23,469 nt of DNA from Solirubrobacteraceae bacterium. GTDB lineage: Bacteria > Actinomycetota > Thermoleophilia > Solirubrobacterales > Solirubrobacteraceae. Positions 7,600 through 14,461 of the stretch are shown here, piece by piece. Where the stretch lies: the NCBI GenBank assembly GCA_017882405.1, contig JADGPO010000121.1:1-23469 (forward strand), read 5' to 3'. Below the pieces are notes generated by a model. The model saw only the letters and a program-made list of their open reading frames with translations, ran no database searches and had not been told where the DNA came from. Every line of letters starts with the position of its first letter. The stretch's first letter is position 1. Both the position numbers and the translations under genes were made by a program.

Positions 7600-7631
7600 G
7601 ATATTTGTCCCGGAAAGCGGGACAAGTATCG
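7599..7631. terminator. Second hairpin, 14-bp arms with GAAAG loop
   Basis: CGATATTTGTCCCG and CGGGACAAGTATCG are complementary apart from one T-G pair and are separated by GAAAG. It begins at the last base of the first hairpin. Between two convergent genes it probably ends transcription in one or both directions. It lies 15 nt past the stop of the GroES-like gene. Confidence 0.55.
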
Positions 7632-7645
7632 GACCGCGTCGCGCG

Positions 7646-8035
7646 CTACGGAGAGGCGACCGAGCCCTCGCGCCCGCACACGGGGCAGGACTCCTGGGGC
7701 CTGAGGGGACGGCCGCCGCAGGCGGGGCACTGCTCGATCTGCTCGAGCACGCCCAACAGCTCGCCCACGCGGCAGACGAGCAGCCGCTCCTCGTCGACCT
7801 CCACCCAGGCGCCCGCGGAGGCCGGGAACACGATGTGGTCTCCGGGCTTGACGGGCATCCGAATGCCGGCCTGATCCCACCAGTCCAGGCCCGGCCCGAC
7901 GGCCAGGACGATTCCGTGCTGGGGCGGCGGCTCGTCGGAGCCGGCGGGCACGAGCAGGCCGGAGCGGCGGATGCGGTCCGGATCGAGCTCCTTGATCACT
8001 ACGCGGTCGAACAGAGGTCGCAACTGGTTTCTCAT
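7646..8035 (-). CDS. GroES-like co-chaperonin domain with C-terminal zinc ribbon
   Basis: A protein of 129 aa. It begins LRPLFDRVVIKEL, the hallmark first strand of GroES. GIVLAVGPG and VKPGDHIVFP follow, and VDEERLLVCRVGELLGVLE is the closing strand. This occupies about 95 residues, the normal Cpn10 size. The C-terminus adds CPACGG and CPVCGR, two Cys pairs 12 residues apart that should hold one zinc. Classical GroES lacks such a tail. No groEL is adjacent, so it may be a specialised co-chaperonin or a GroES-fold protein with another partner. ATGs at 8050, 8041 and 8035 are in frame. The first overlaps a TATGAT -10 element, and GroES homology begins at the last, so 8035 is preferred. Confidence 0.7.
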   Translation of the reverse strand: MRNQLRPLFDRVVIKELDPDRIRRSGLLVPAGSDEPPPQHGIVLAVGPGLDWWDQAGIRMPVKPGDHIVFPASAGAWVEVDEERLLVCRVGELLGVLEQIEQCPACGGRPLRPQESCPVCGREGSVASP

Positions 8036-8045
8036 GCTCATAGCG

Positions 8046-8051
8046 ATCATA
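8046..8051 (-). promoter_or_regulatory. -10 element TATGAT of the GroES-like gene
   Basis: TATGAT on the minus strand overlaps the first possible ATG (8050), which argues for one of the downstream ATGs as the real start. It lies 10 nt before the ATG at 8035. Confidence 0.45.
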
Positions 8052-8087
8052 GGAGCCGCCGAGGGCGCGTCGGTCCGCCGCGAAACC

Positions 8088-8093
8088 TAATCT
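8088..8093 (+). promoter_or_regulatory. -10 element TAATCT of nucS, probably leaderless
   Basis: TAATCT lies 8 nt before the ATG at 8102. No ribosome site is present. The element is about 36 bp from the oppositely facing TATGAT of the GroES-like gene. Confidence 0.45.
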
Positions 8094-8101
8094 GCAGCCT
8101 C

Positions 8102-8791
8102 ATGCGCCTGATGGTCGCCCGCTGCTCGATCGGCTACTCCGGCCGCCTCACCACCCACCTGGCGGAGGCTACCCGGCTGCTGATGACCAAGGCCGACGGC
8201 ACCTTCATGGTGTGGTCGGACTACGGCGGCCAGAGCGTCAAGCCGCTGAACTGGATGACGCCGCCGACGGTGATCGAGGAGGACGGCAACCGGCTGACGG
8301 TCCGCAAGCACGGCGCCGCCAGCGAGGACCGGCTGGACATCGAGCTGCACGAGGTGATCTCCGACGTCACGCTGGAGATGGGATCGGTGGACGCCGACCA
8401 CGCCCTCGCCAAGGACGGCGTGGAGGCTCATCTGCAGGAGCTGCTGGCCGACCAGCCGCACTGGTGCGGGGAGGGCTTTCGCCTGGTCCGGCGCGAGTGG
8501 GCGACCGACATCGGCCCAGTCGACCTGATGTGCCGTGACGAGCAGGACGGCTGGATCGCCGTGGAGATCAAGCGGGTGGCCGGGATCGAGGCAGTCGAGC
8601 AGCTCACCCGGTACCTGGAGCGGATCCGGCTCGATCCCGCGCTGGGCGAATGCCGGGGCGTGCTGGCCGCCCAGGTGATCAAGCCGCAGGCGCGGGTGCT
8701 GGCCGAGTCACGGGACATCGCCTGGGTGGAGGTCGACCTGGCCGTGCTGCGCGGCGAGCGCGAGCCCGACCTGAGATTGTTCGTGGCATGA
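8102..8791 (+). CDS. nucS: Endonuclease NucS (EndoMS, mismatch-specific)
   Basis: A 229-aa protein matching the actinobacterial/archaeal NucS family over its whole length. The N-terminal half (MRLMVARCSIGYSGRLTTHL and on) is the DNA-binding/dimerisation domain. The C-terminal half is a RecB-like nuclease with GPVDLMCRD and WIAVEIKR supplying the metal-binding Asp, Glu and Lys. The final DLRLF fits a sliding-clamp-binding motif, known to matter for NucS function. NucS cuts both strands at G-T, G-G and T-T mismatches and replaces MutS/MutL repair in many actinomycetes. The frame is open upstream to 7592, but ATG 8102 matches the family N-terminus and has a leaderless -10 element. Its stop overlaps the next small ORF as ATGA. 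Confidence 0.92.
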   Translation: MRLMVARCSIGYSGRLTTHLAEATRLLMTKADGTFMVWSDYGGQSVKPLNWMTPPTVIEEDGNRLTVRKHGAASEDRLDIELHEVISDVTLEMGSVDADHALAKDGVEAHLQELLADQPHWCGEGFRLVRREWATDIGPVDLMCRDEQDGWIAVEIKRVAGIEAVEQLTRYLERIRLDPALGECRGVLAAQVIKPQARVLAESRDIAWVEVDLAVLRGEREPDLRLFVA

Positions 8792-9015
8792 GCGAACCAG
8801 CGCGCATCGGCCAAGCCGCTGATCGCCGCGCCGTCAACGCTCCCCTGGCCCTCGTCGGCTCAAAGCGGATCCTCAACGAGTCGCTCGACTGGCCCGACAG
8901 CGAGTTCTTCGAGCGCCAGCAGGAGATCTCGGGGCCGATGTTCGACTCCGAGGACGCCAAGGAGGGCTCGACGGCGTTCGCCGAGAAGCGCGCGCCGGTC
9001 TGGAAGGGGCGCTAG
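8788..9015 (+). pseudogene. Truncated enoyl-CoA hydratase (C-terminal remnant, 75 aa)
   Basis: The reading frame encodes 75 residues. From about residue 17 it reads like the end of a crotonase: APLALVGSKRILNES, DWPDSEFFERQQEISGPMF, then SEDAKEGSTAFAEKRAPVW. Full enzymes have about 250-260 residues, and the active-site region is entirely absent here. The frame opens with an ATG that overlaps the nucS stop (ATGA), so it may still be translated. The first 16 residues do not resemble a crotonase. I infer a deletion that fused the nucS end to the tail of an old acyl-CoA gene. Its TAG stop shares the CTAG tetramer with the stop of yjbQ on the other strand. Confidence 0.65.
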
Positions 9016-9437
9016 GCGGACTCGCCCCAGGCGGTGGCCACGATCGAACGCGACCCGCCACGGTCGCGGTGCTCGCACAGGTAGACGCCCTGCCAGGTCC
9101 CGAGCGCCGGCCGGCCGTTTGACACGGGCAGGGTCAGCGACGGACCGAGCAGGGCGGCCTTGACGTGGGCGGGCATGTCGTCGTCGCCCTCCAGGGTGTG
9201 CGTCCAATAGTCCGCCCGTTCGGGCACGGCGCGCGAGAACCACGTCTCGAAGTCACGGCGCACGTCCGGCGAGGCGTTCTCGTTGAGGGTCAGCGAAGCC
9301 GAGGTGTGCTGGATCAGCAGGTGCAGCATTCCCACTCCCAGCGACCGCAGCTCGGGCAGGGCCTCCAGCACCTCGGCGGTGACCAGGTGAAAGCCACGGG
9401 GGCGGGGCTGCAGGCGGATGGCACGCTGGATCCACAT
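9012..9437 (-). CDS. yjbQ: YjbQ family protein (UPF0047, secondary thiamine-phosphate synthase-like)
   Basis: A 141-aa protein of the YjbQ/UPF0047 family. LIQHTSASLTLNENASPDV and the closing GTWQGVYLCEHRDRG are the family signatures; His and Glu residues in them cluster in a pocket in known structures. Members form trimers and have weak thiamine-phosphate synthase activity, though the physiological role remains unclear. The frame is open to a GTG at 9452. ATG 9437 is preferred because it overlaps the stop of the upstream alkyltransferase-like gene (TGATG) and has GGAGGA three bases upstream. It is the last gene of a three-gene minus-strand operon. Confidence 0.85.
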   Translation of the reverse strand: MWIQRAIRLQPRPRGFHLVTAEVLEALPELRSLGVGMLHLLIQHTSASLTLNENASPDVRRDFETWFSRAVPERADYWTHTLEGDDDMPAHVKAALLGPSLTLPVSNGRPALGTWQGVYLCEHRDRGGSRSIVATAWGESA

Positions 9438-9721
9438 CAGTCCTCCGCCCACGGCAGGCGCGCCACGCGCATGTCAACGCGTTCGCCGCGGAACGGGACG
9501 CGTTCGGCCATCAGCAGCCGGCGCTGGCGCCGGCCCTTGGCCAACGAGCCGTCGGCGCGGACGACGCGGTGCCAGGGCACCTCGGGATCATCGCACTCAA
9601 ACAGCACCGTGCCGGCGAAGCGCGGCGCTTCCGGGGACACGTCGCCGTAGGTGCGCACGTATCCCTCGGGGACCGCACGCACCCGCTCGAGCACCGCCTC
9701 GGCTCGCGGCGACGAGGTCAC
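9437..9721 (-). CDS. Alkyltransferase-like protein (ATL), MGMT family without the acceptor Cys
   Basis: A 94-aa protein with the DNA-binding fold of O6-alkylguanine-DNA alkyltransferase: VPEGYVRTYGDVS, then the active-site loop reading VPWHRVVRADGSLAKG. In true alkyltransferases the loop is PCHRV. Here the acceptor cysteine is Trp50, the typical substitution of ATL proteins. Those bind O6-alkylguanine without repairing it and hand it to nucleotide-excision repair. The start is GTG, 4 nt after the stop of the quinone oxidoreductase gene, and the stop overlaps the yjbQ start. nucS lies about 0.6 kb away on the other strand, so two DNA-damage functions are close together. Confidence 0.85.
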   Translation of the reverse strand: MTSSPRAEAVLERVRAVPEGYVRTYGDVSPEAPRFAGTVLFECDDPEVPWHRVVRADGSLAKGRRQRRLLMAERVPFRGERVDMRVARLPWAED

Positions 9722-9725
9722 GGCC

Positions 9726-10652
9726 TCAGGATGACGGCTCCAGCACGATCTTGCCGCGCGTGTGGTTGTCGGCCAGCTCGCGGTAGGCGTCGCGCACCTG
9801 ATCCAGCGGGTACGTGGCCGCGATCGGGACCTCCAGCTCGCCGGCGTCGATCAGGCCCGCCAGCTCGGCCAGCACCTCGGCCGACGCGCCGAAGGCGTTG
9901 CCCTCCGACTTGACGCCGTGCTTGTCGACGGCGGCGAAGTCCGCGATCGTGTTGATCCGCTCGGGCGACACGCCGAGCTCGAGCGCCAGCTGCACGTAGC
10001 CGCCGCCGACCAGGTCCAGGAACGCGTCCACGCCGTCAGGCGTGGCCTCGCCAATGCGCTCGGCCACTCCGTCGCCGTAGGTCACCGGGACAACGCCGTG
10101 GGACCGCAGCCACTCGTGATGGCGCTCGGAGGCCAGGCCGATAACCGTCGCGCCGGCGCGCTTGGCCAGTTGCACGGCGATCACGCCGACCCCACCGGCC
10201 GCGCCCGAGACGACGACGGTGTCCCCGGCGACCAGCGACACTGCGCGCACCGCCGCCCAGGCGGTCGCCCCGGCGACGAAGAGCGAGCCCGCCACGTCCC
10301 ACGAGACCCCCGCCGGCTTGGGCGTGGCGTTGGCGGCCTCGATCACGACCAGCTCGGCCTGGCTGGCCCGCTCCCCGGTGAACCCGATCACCTCGTCGCC
10401 GGCGCTGAACCCGTCGACGCCCTCGCCGACCTGCTGCACCACGCCCGCCAAATCGCTGCCCTGGCCCGATGGGAACGTGGCCGGCCAGCGCTCGGCCAGG
10501 AGGCCGTCCCGTATCTTGGCCTCGCCCGGATTGACGCCGGCGGCCTTGACCCTGACAAGCAGCTGGCCGGGTCCGGGAACGGGGTCCTGCACCTCGACGA
10601 CGTTCAGGACGTCCACGTCGCCGTACTCCTCGAATCTGACTGCGCGTGACAT
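9726..10652 (-). CDS. Zinc-independent quinone oxidoreductase / MDR-family alcohol dehydrogenase
   Basis: A 308-aa medium-chain dehydrogenase/reductase. MSRAVRFEEYGDVDVL and VKAAGVNPGEAKIRDG are the usual N-terminal strands. VVVSGAAGGVGVIAVQLAK is the nucleotide-binding turn of the NADPH:quinone reductase subfamily. The Cys cluster and catalytic zinc ligands of true alcohol dehydrogenases are missing. It should reduce quinones or enals with NADPH in the cytoplasm. The frame is open upstream to 10967, but ATG 10652 has AAGGAG in front and starts the homology. It leads an operon with the ATL and yjbQ genes. An AraC regulator is transcribed divergently about 100 bp away and is the natural candidate to control it. 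Confidence 0.85.
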   Translation of the reverse strand: MSRAVRFEEYGDVDVLNVVEVQDPVPGPGQLLVRVKAAGVNPGEAKIRDGLLAERWPATFPSGQGSDLAGVVQQVGEGVDGFSAGDEVIGFTGERASQAELVVIEAANATPKPAGVSWDVAGSLFVAGATAWAAVRAVSLVAGDTVVVSGAAGGVGVIAVQLAKRAGATVIGLASERHHEWLRSHGVVPVTYGDGVAERIGEATPDGVDAFLDLVGGGYVQLALELGVSPERINTIADFAAVDKHGVKSEGNAFGASAEVLAELAGLIDAGELEVPIAATYPLDQVRDAYRELADNHTRGKIVLEPSS

Positions 10653-10752
10653 TCGATGCTCCTTCTCGCTGTGCTGTGTGCTAATCAAATCGCACTCGTC
10701 GCGGCGCTTCCATGCTTGCCAGCGCCAGAAACATATGTCATCGTCTCCTACG

Positions 10753-11673
10753 ATGGACGTGCTCACCGACCTGCTGCAGCGCTCCCGGGCCCAGGGCGCC
10801 GCCTTCTTGCGCACCACGGCGCACGGCGACTGGGGTCTCACCTTCCCGGGCAGCGCCCCGCTGTCGGTGCATGCGCTCGTCGAGGGCGAGGCCCATCTGT
10901 GGGCCCGCGAGCCGGACGCCGCACTGCATGTCTTCCCCGGCGACGTGGTGCTCGTCCGCGAGCACACGCCCCATCACCTCGCGCACTTGCCCGGTGCTCA
11001 GTGCGTGCCGATGGCGGACACGACGGCGGCCCGGGCCGGCATCGGGCGGAGTCTGTGCATCGGCGACCCGGACCAGCCGGTGGCGGCGACGTTCTTCTGC
11101 GGCGCCTACCGGTTCGAGGGCGATCTCTGTCAGAGCCTGCTGCAGACGTTGCCCGACACGCTGCGGCTGCGCCCCGCGGCCGGGAGCACGCTGCGCGCGA
11201 CCATGGACCTGATAGCCGGGGAGATGCTGCGCGACGATCCCGGGCAGCAGACGCTGCTTGACCGGCTGCTCGACGTGGCCCTGGTACAGATCCTGCGCGA
11301 TCACTTCTCGACCGCGACGGCCGGCGCGCCGGGCTGGTTCAGGGCCTCGGGCGACGCGCGGATCGGTGCCGCGCTGCAGGCGCTTCACGCCAATCCGGGC
11401 CACCCGTGGACGGTCGCCGAGCTGGCGGAACACGCGTTGCTCTCGCGCTCGGCGTTCGCCCGCCAGTTCACCGAGTTGCTGGGAGTGCCGCCCCTGACCT
11501 ACCTCAACGACTGGCGCATGGCGCTGGCCCGCGAGCGGCTGCGCGACTCCGACGCGCGGCTGGCCTCGATCGGCGCCGCGCTCGGCTACGCGTCGGAGTT
11601 CTCGTTCGCGGCGGCGTTCAAGCGCCACCACGGCACCGCCCCGGGACGCTGGCGCCACCAAGCGCCCCGATGA
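10753..11673 (+). CDS. AraC-family transcriptional regulator with cupin sensor domain
   Basis: A 306-aa regulator. The N-terminal part, about 1-190, is a cupin like that of AraC-type activators (cupin_6): AHLWAREPDAALHVFPGDVVLV, then EHTPHH. The C-terminal 100 residues hold two helix-turn-helix units: WTVAELAEHALLSRSAFARQF, then LASIGAALGYASEFSFAAAF. PLTYLNDWRMALARERL links them, as usual in AraC proteins. ATG 10735 is also in frame. ATG 10753 begins the normal family start MDVLTDLL and has CATCGT 8 nt upstream as a weak -10. The gene faces away from the quinone oxidoreductase operon; in this family, divergent neighbours are commonly the target. The ligand is unknown. Confidence 0.88.
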   Translation: MDVLTDLLQRSRAQGAAFLRTTAHGDWGLTFPGSAPLSVHALVEGEAHLWAREPDAALHVFPGDVVLVREHTPHHLAHLPGAQCVPMADTTAARAGIGRSLCIGDPDQPVAATFFCGAYRFEGDLCQSLLQTLPDTLRLRPAAGSTLRATMDLIAGEMLRDDPGQQTLLDRLLDVALVQILRDHFSTATAGAPGWFRASGDARIGAALQALHANPGHPWTVAELAEHALLSRSAFARQFTELLGVPPLTYLNDWRMALARERLRDSDARLASIGAALGYASEFSFAAAFKRHHGTAPGRWRHQAPR

Positions 11674-11707
11674 CTTCCCGGCGCCTGCCAGCGCGCCGAT
11701 GACTTCC
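11661..11707 (+). repeat. Two near-identical 18-bp copies at the AraC stop, offset 29 bp
   Basis: The 18-base segments at 11661-11678 and 11690-11707 differ at one base and share CCGATGACTTCC. The first contains the AraC stop codon. This looks like a local duplication at the 3' end of the gene. Confidence 0.6.
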
Positions 11708-11795
11708 TGATAAGGTCGCTGCGGCCGCGATTTCCCCGCAATTCGCGGATTATGTCCACCTCCTCGCCCGCCGGGCGGTGGCTTGGTTTCCGCGC

Positions 11796-12875
11796 ATGCG
11801 CAGCTCTCATCGCATCCTCCCGTCATTCGTCGCCGCCCTTGTTGCGGTCGGCGCCGCGCTGGCGGTCCTGGTGAGCTCCACCTCGGCGGACGCGTCCAGC
11901 CTCGGCCAGCTGCACTCCCAGCTGGGCGCCCAGCAGGCGCGCCAGGACAGCCTGACGGCCAGCATCAGCTCTCTGAACCGGCTGATCGACTCACTGGACT
12001 CGCAGATATCGCTGGTCGAGAACCGCGAGGCGGCGCTCGCCAACGATCTGGCCAGCGACCGCGCCAAGCTGGCCCGCGTCCAGGTGCAGCTCAAGCAGGA
12101 ACGGGCCCGGCTGGTGATGCTGCGCCACCGCCTGGCCACCGCGCGGGCGCGGCTGAGCCGCCAGCTGGTCGGAAGCTATGAATCGTCCAAGCCCGACCTG
12201 GTCTCGGTGGTGCTCAACGCCCACGGCTTCAGCGACCTGCTGGAGCAGATCGACTTCCTGGGCCGCGCCGAGCACGTGCAGCAGAGCACCATCACCGCCA
12301 CCCGCGTCGCCAAGGCGCAAGCCGACCAGGCCGCCCGGCGACTGGCCACGCTGCAGCGCACCGATCGCCAGATCACGCAGGCCACCGCGGTGCAGGTGCG
12401 CGCCGTCGCCGGGATGAACACCCTCCTGCACTCCAAGCAGGGCGCGTTGCAGAGCGCCCGGGGGGCCCAGCAATCGGCCCTGGCCGCCAGCCGGATGCGC
12501 GGAGCCCAGCTTCGTATGCAGATCCGCCACGTGGAGGCTCAGCAGGCGGCCGCCGAAGCCGCGGCCCGGCGGGCGGCGCAGGCGCCGGCCCCGACAAGTC
12601 CCAACCCGCTCGGGCCGACCGGCGGCAGCGGCGGCTGGACGATTCCCTACGCGATCGTGCTGTGCGAGTCCGGCGGACAGAACCTCCCGCCCAACAGCGC
12701 GGGCGCGTCCGGCTACTACCAGATCATCCCCGGCACGTGGAAGCTGTTCGGGGGCAGCGGACCGGCGGCCTACCTGGCCTCCAAGGCCGAGCAGGACGCG
12801 GTGGCCTCCCGCATCTGGAGGGGCGGCGCCGGCGCGTCGAACTGGGTCTGCGCCGGGATCGTCGGAATCCACTGA
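11796..12875 (+). CDS. Secreted coiled-coil protein with Rpf/lysozyme-like transglycosylase domain
   Basis: A 359-aa exported protein. Residues 1-32 are a signal peptide ending near STSADA. About 35-255 are Gln/Ala/Arg-rich heptads of a long coiled coil, as in EnvC/PcsB-type regulators of wall hydrolases. A Pro-rich hinge follows. The last 80 residues are a small lysozyme-like domain: IPYAIVLCESGGQNLPPN carries the expected catalytic Glu, then ASGYYQIIPGTWKLFGG. That is the pattern of resuscitation-promoting-factor/transglycosylase-like domains. It should cleave glycan strands of peptidoglycan outside the membrane, with the coiled coil perhaps for partner binding or self-inhibition. GTG 11778 is also in frame; ATG 11796 gives the cleaner signal peptide. 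The next gene follows with no gap. Confidence 0.8.
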   Translation: MRSSHRILPSFVAALVAVGAALAVLVSSTSADASSLGQLHSQLGAQQARQDSLTASISSLNRLIDSLDSQISLVENREAALANDLASDRAKLARVQVQLKQERARLVMLRHRLATARARLSRQLVGSYESSKPDLVSVVLNAHGFSDLLEQIDFLGRAEHVQQSTITATRVAKAQADQAARRLATLQRTDRQITQATAVQVRAVAGMNTLLHSKQGALQSARGAQQSALAASRMRGAQLRMQIRHVEAQQAAAEAAARRAAQAPAPTSPNPLGPTGGSGGWTIPYAIVLCESGGQNLPPNSAGASGYYQIIPGTWKLFGGSGPAAYLASKAEQDAVASRIWRGGAGASNWVCAGIVGIH

Positions 12876-14461
12876 TCGCCCGCCGAGTCCGCAGGCTGCT
12901 GGCGGCGGCGATCCTCCTGGCGGCGCTGGCCGTCCGGATCGGGTACGTCGAGCACACGCCGTTCAAGGCGGTCAACGACGCCGGGACCTACAACCGGCTG
13001 GCCTCCAACATCGCGCAGACAGGCGACTACGACACCGGTTCGGACCCGGGCTCGGGCGCCGGCGGCTCACGCGGGCCGACCGCCTACTTCCCGCCCGGCT
13101 TCCCGTACTTCCTGGCCGTCGCCGATCTGCTTGACGGCCACGCCTCCGGCCACAAGCCCGCGCTGCAGGGAGAACGAATCGAGCAGGCGGTGGCCGGCAC
13201 GGCCGCGGTCGGCCTGCTCGGCCTGGTGGCCCTGGAGCTGCTCGGCTCCGCGGCGGCGCTGGTGGCGATGGCCCTGGCGGCGGGCTATCCGGTGCTGATC
13301 GAGCAGACGGGGACGCTGGTGGCCGAGAACCTGCTGGTGGTGCTGGAACTGGCGGCGGTGTGGACGGCGCTGCGCGCGCGGGGCTCGCCGCATCCCTACC
13401 GCTGGATCGCCGCCACCGGGATCCTCACCGGCCTGGCCACGCTGACCCACCAGAACGCGATCCTGCTGGTGCTCCCCATGGGCGCGGCCGTGTGGGCAGC
13501 GGGAACCCGGGCCCGCGGCGCCGCCCTACTGGTCGTGACGACCCTGCTGGCGATCGCCCCCTGGACGACCCGCAACGCCGTGGAGCTGCATCACTTCGTG
13601 CCCATCTCCGACGAGACCGGGATCACCCTCGTCGGCACCTACAACCGCTACTCGGCCGCCGAGCGCCAGATCCCCTACAAGTGGCGGTTCTTCTGGAAGA
13701 TCCCCTCCGACGCCCACCTCGTCAAGATCGCCCGGCGCTACACCGAGCCCCAGCTCGACGCCAAGCTGCAGTCCCAGGCGCTGGGCTACGTCGGCGACCA
13801 TCTCACGGCGCCGCTGAGCGCCGGCTGGCACAACCTGGTGCGGATGCTGGAGCTGGAGGGGGCTCCCGCGTGGCACGCGTCGGCCGAGGCGGTCGGCATG
13901 CACGTCGACGTCGCCCGTACGGGGGTGATCGCGTTCTGGGTGATGGCTACGCTGGCCCTGGCCGGCGCCTTCACACGCGCCGCCCGCCGCACCCCCGGCT
14001 GGGTGTGGGCGATCCCCGTGCTGCTGGCGCTGAGCGTGGTGTTCGTCAACGTCGAGACGCCGCGCTTTCGCGAGCCGATCGAGCCCTTCCTGGTGCTGCT
14101 GGCCGCCTGCGCGGTGACGAGCGGCGCGCGGCGCATGTCAGTTCTGGGCGGTGCGCCAGTCCGGCGTGGTCGGGGAGCGCCCGAGCTGCCGGGTCATGCT
14201 GAGCGAGTCCAGATGGTCCAGCGCCTGCCCGGAGCCGACCGCCACGCAGGTCAGGGGCGACTCGGCGCGGTAGACCGGCATCCCGGTCTCCCGGGCGACC
14301 AGATCGTCGAAGCCGCGGATCAGGGTGCCCCCGCCGGCCAGCAGGATCCCGTCGCGGGCGATGTCGGAGGCCAGCTCGGGCGGAGTCTGCTCCAGCGTGT
14401 CGCGGATCCCCTGCAGGATCTCGCGCAGCGGCCCGGCGATCGCCGCCCGCACCTCCTCTGA
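12872..14461 (+). CDS. GT-C family membrane glycosyltransferase (ArnT/PMT-like, GT39 type)
   Basis: A polytopic membrane protein. After a basic start, the first transmembrane segment is LLAAAILLAALAVRIGY. An extracytoplasmic loop with NDAGTYNRLASNIAQTGDY (an acidic GT-C loop) and YFPPGFPYFLAVADL follows, then at least eight hydrophobic segments. Such enzymes move sugars from polyprenyl-phosphate carriers on the outer face of the membrane. The expected N-terminus lies at about 12875, but no ATG, GTG or TTG occurs there; CTG 12872 or ATC 12875 would have to serve, or GTG 12737 inside the preceding gene. Homologous sequence seems to end near 14135. The frame then runs on for about 108 codons antisense to mreB, to a stop at 14461. 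Both ends are therefore uncertain. Confidence 0.7.
   Translation: MIARRVRRLLAAAILLAALAVRIGYVEHTPFKAVNDAGTYNRLASNIAQTGDYDTGSDPGSGAGGSRGPTAYFPPGFPYFLAVADLLDGHASGHKPALQGERIEQAVAGTAAVGLLGLVALELLGSAAALVAMALAAGYPVLIEQTGTLVAENLLVVLELAAVWTALRARGSPHPYRWIAATGILTGLATLTHQNAILLVLPMGAAVWAAGTRARGAALLVVTTLLAIAPWTTRNAVELHHFVPISDETGITLVGTYNRYSAAERQIPYKWRFFWKIPSDAHLVKIARRYTEPQLDAKLQSQALGYVGDHLTAPLSAGWHNLVRMLELEGAPAWHASAEAVGMHVDVARTGVIAFWVMATLALAGAFTRAARRTPGWVWAIPVLLALSVVFVNVETPRFREPIEPFLVLLAACAVTSGARRMSVLGGAPVRRGRGAPELPGHAERVQMVQRLPGADRHAGQGRLGAVDRHPGLPGDQIVEAADQGAPAGQQDPVAGDVGGQLGRSLLQRVADPLQDLAQRPGDRRPHLL

Noticed and set aside
11674..11795. Possible c-di-AMP (ydaO-type) riboswitch before the Rpf-like gene
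   Set aside because: Such elements often precede wall hydrolases in actinomycetes, but the 120-bp gap is too short and lacks the conserved core segments; only weak dyads are visible.
12991..14202. Alternative frames inside the glycosyltransferase gene and minus-strand frames across it
   Set aside because: Only the chosen frame gives the membrane-segment pattern of GT-C enzymes.
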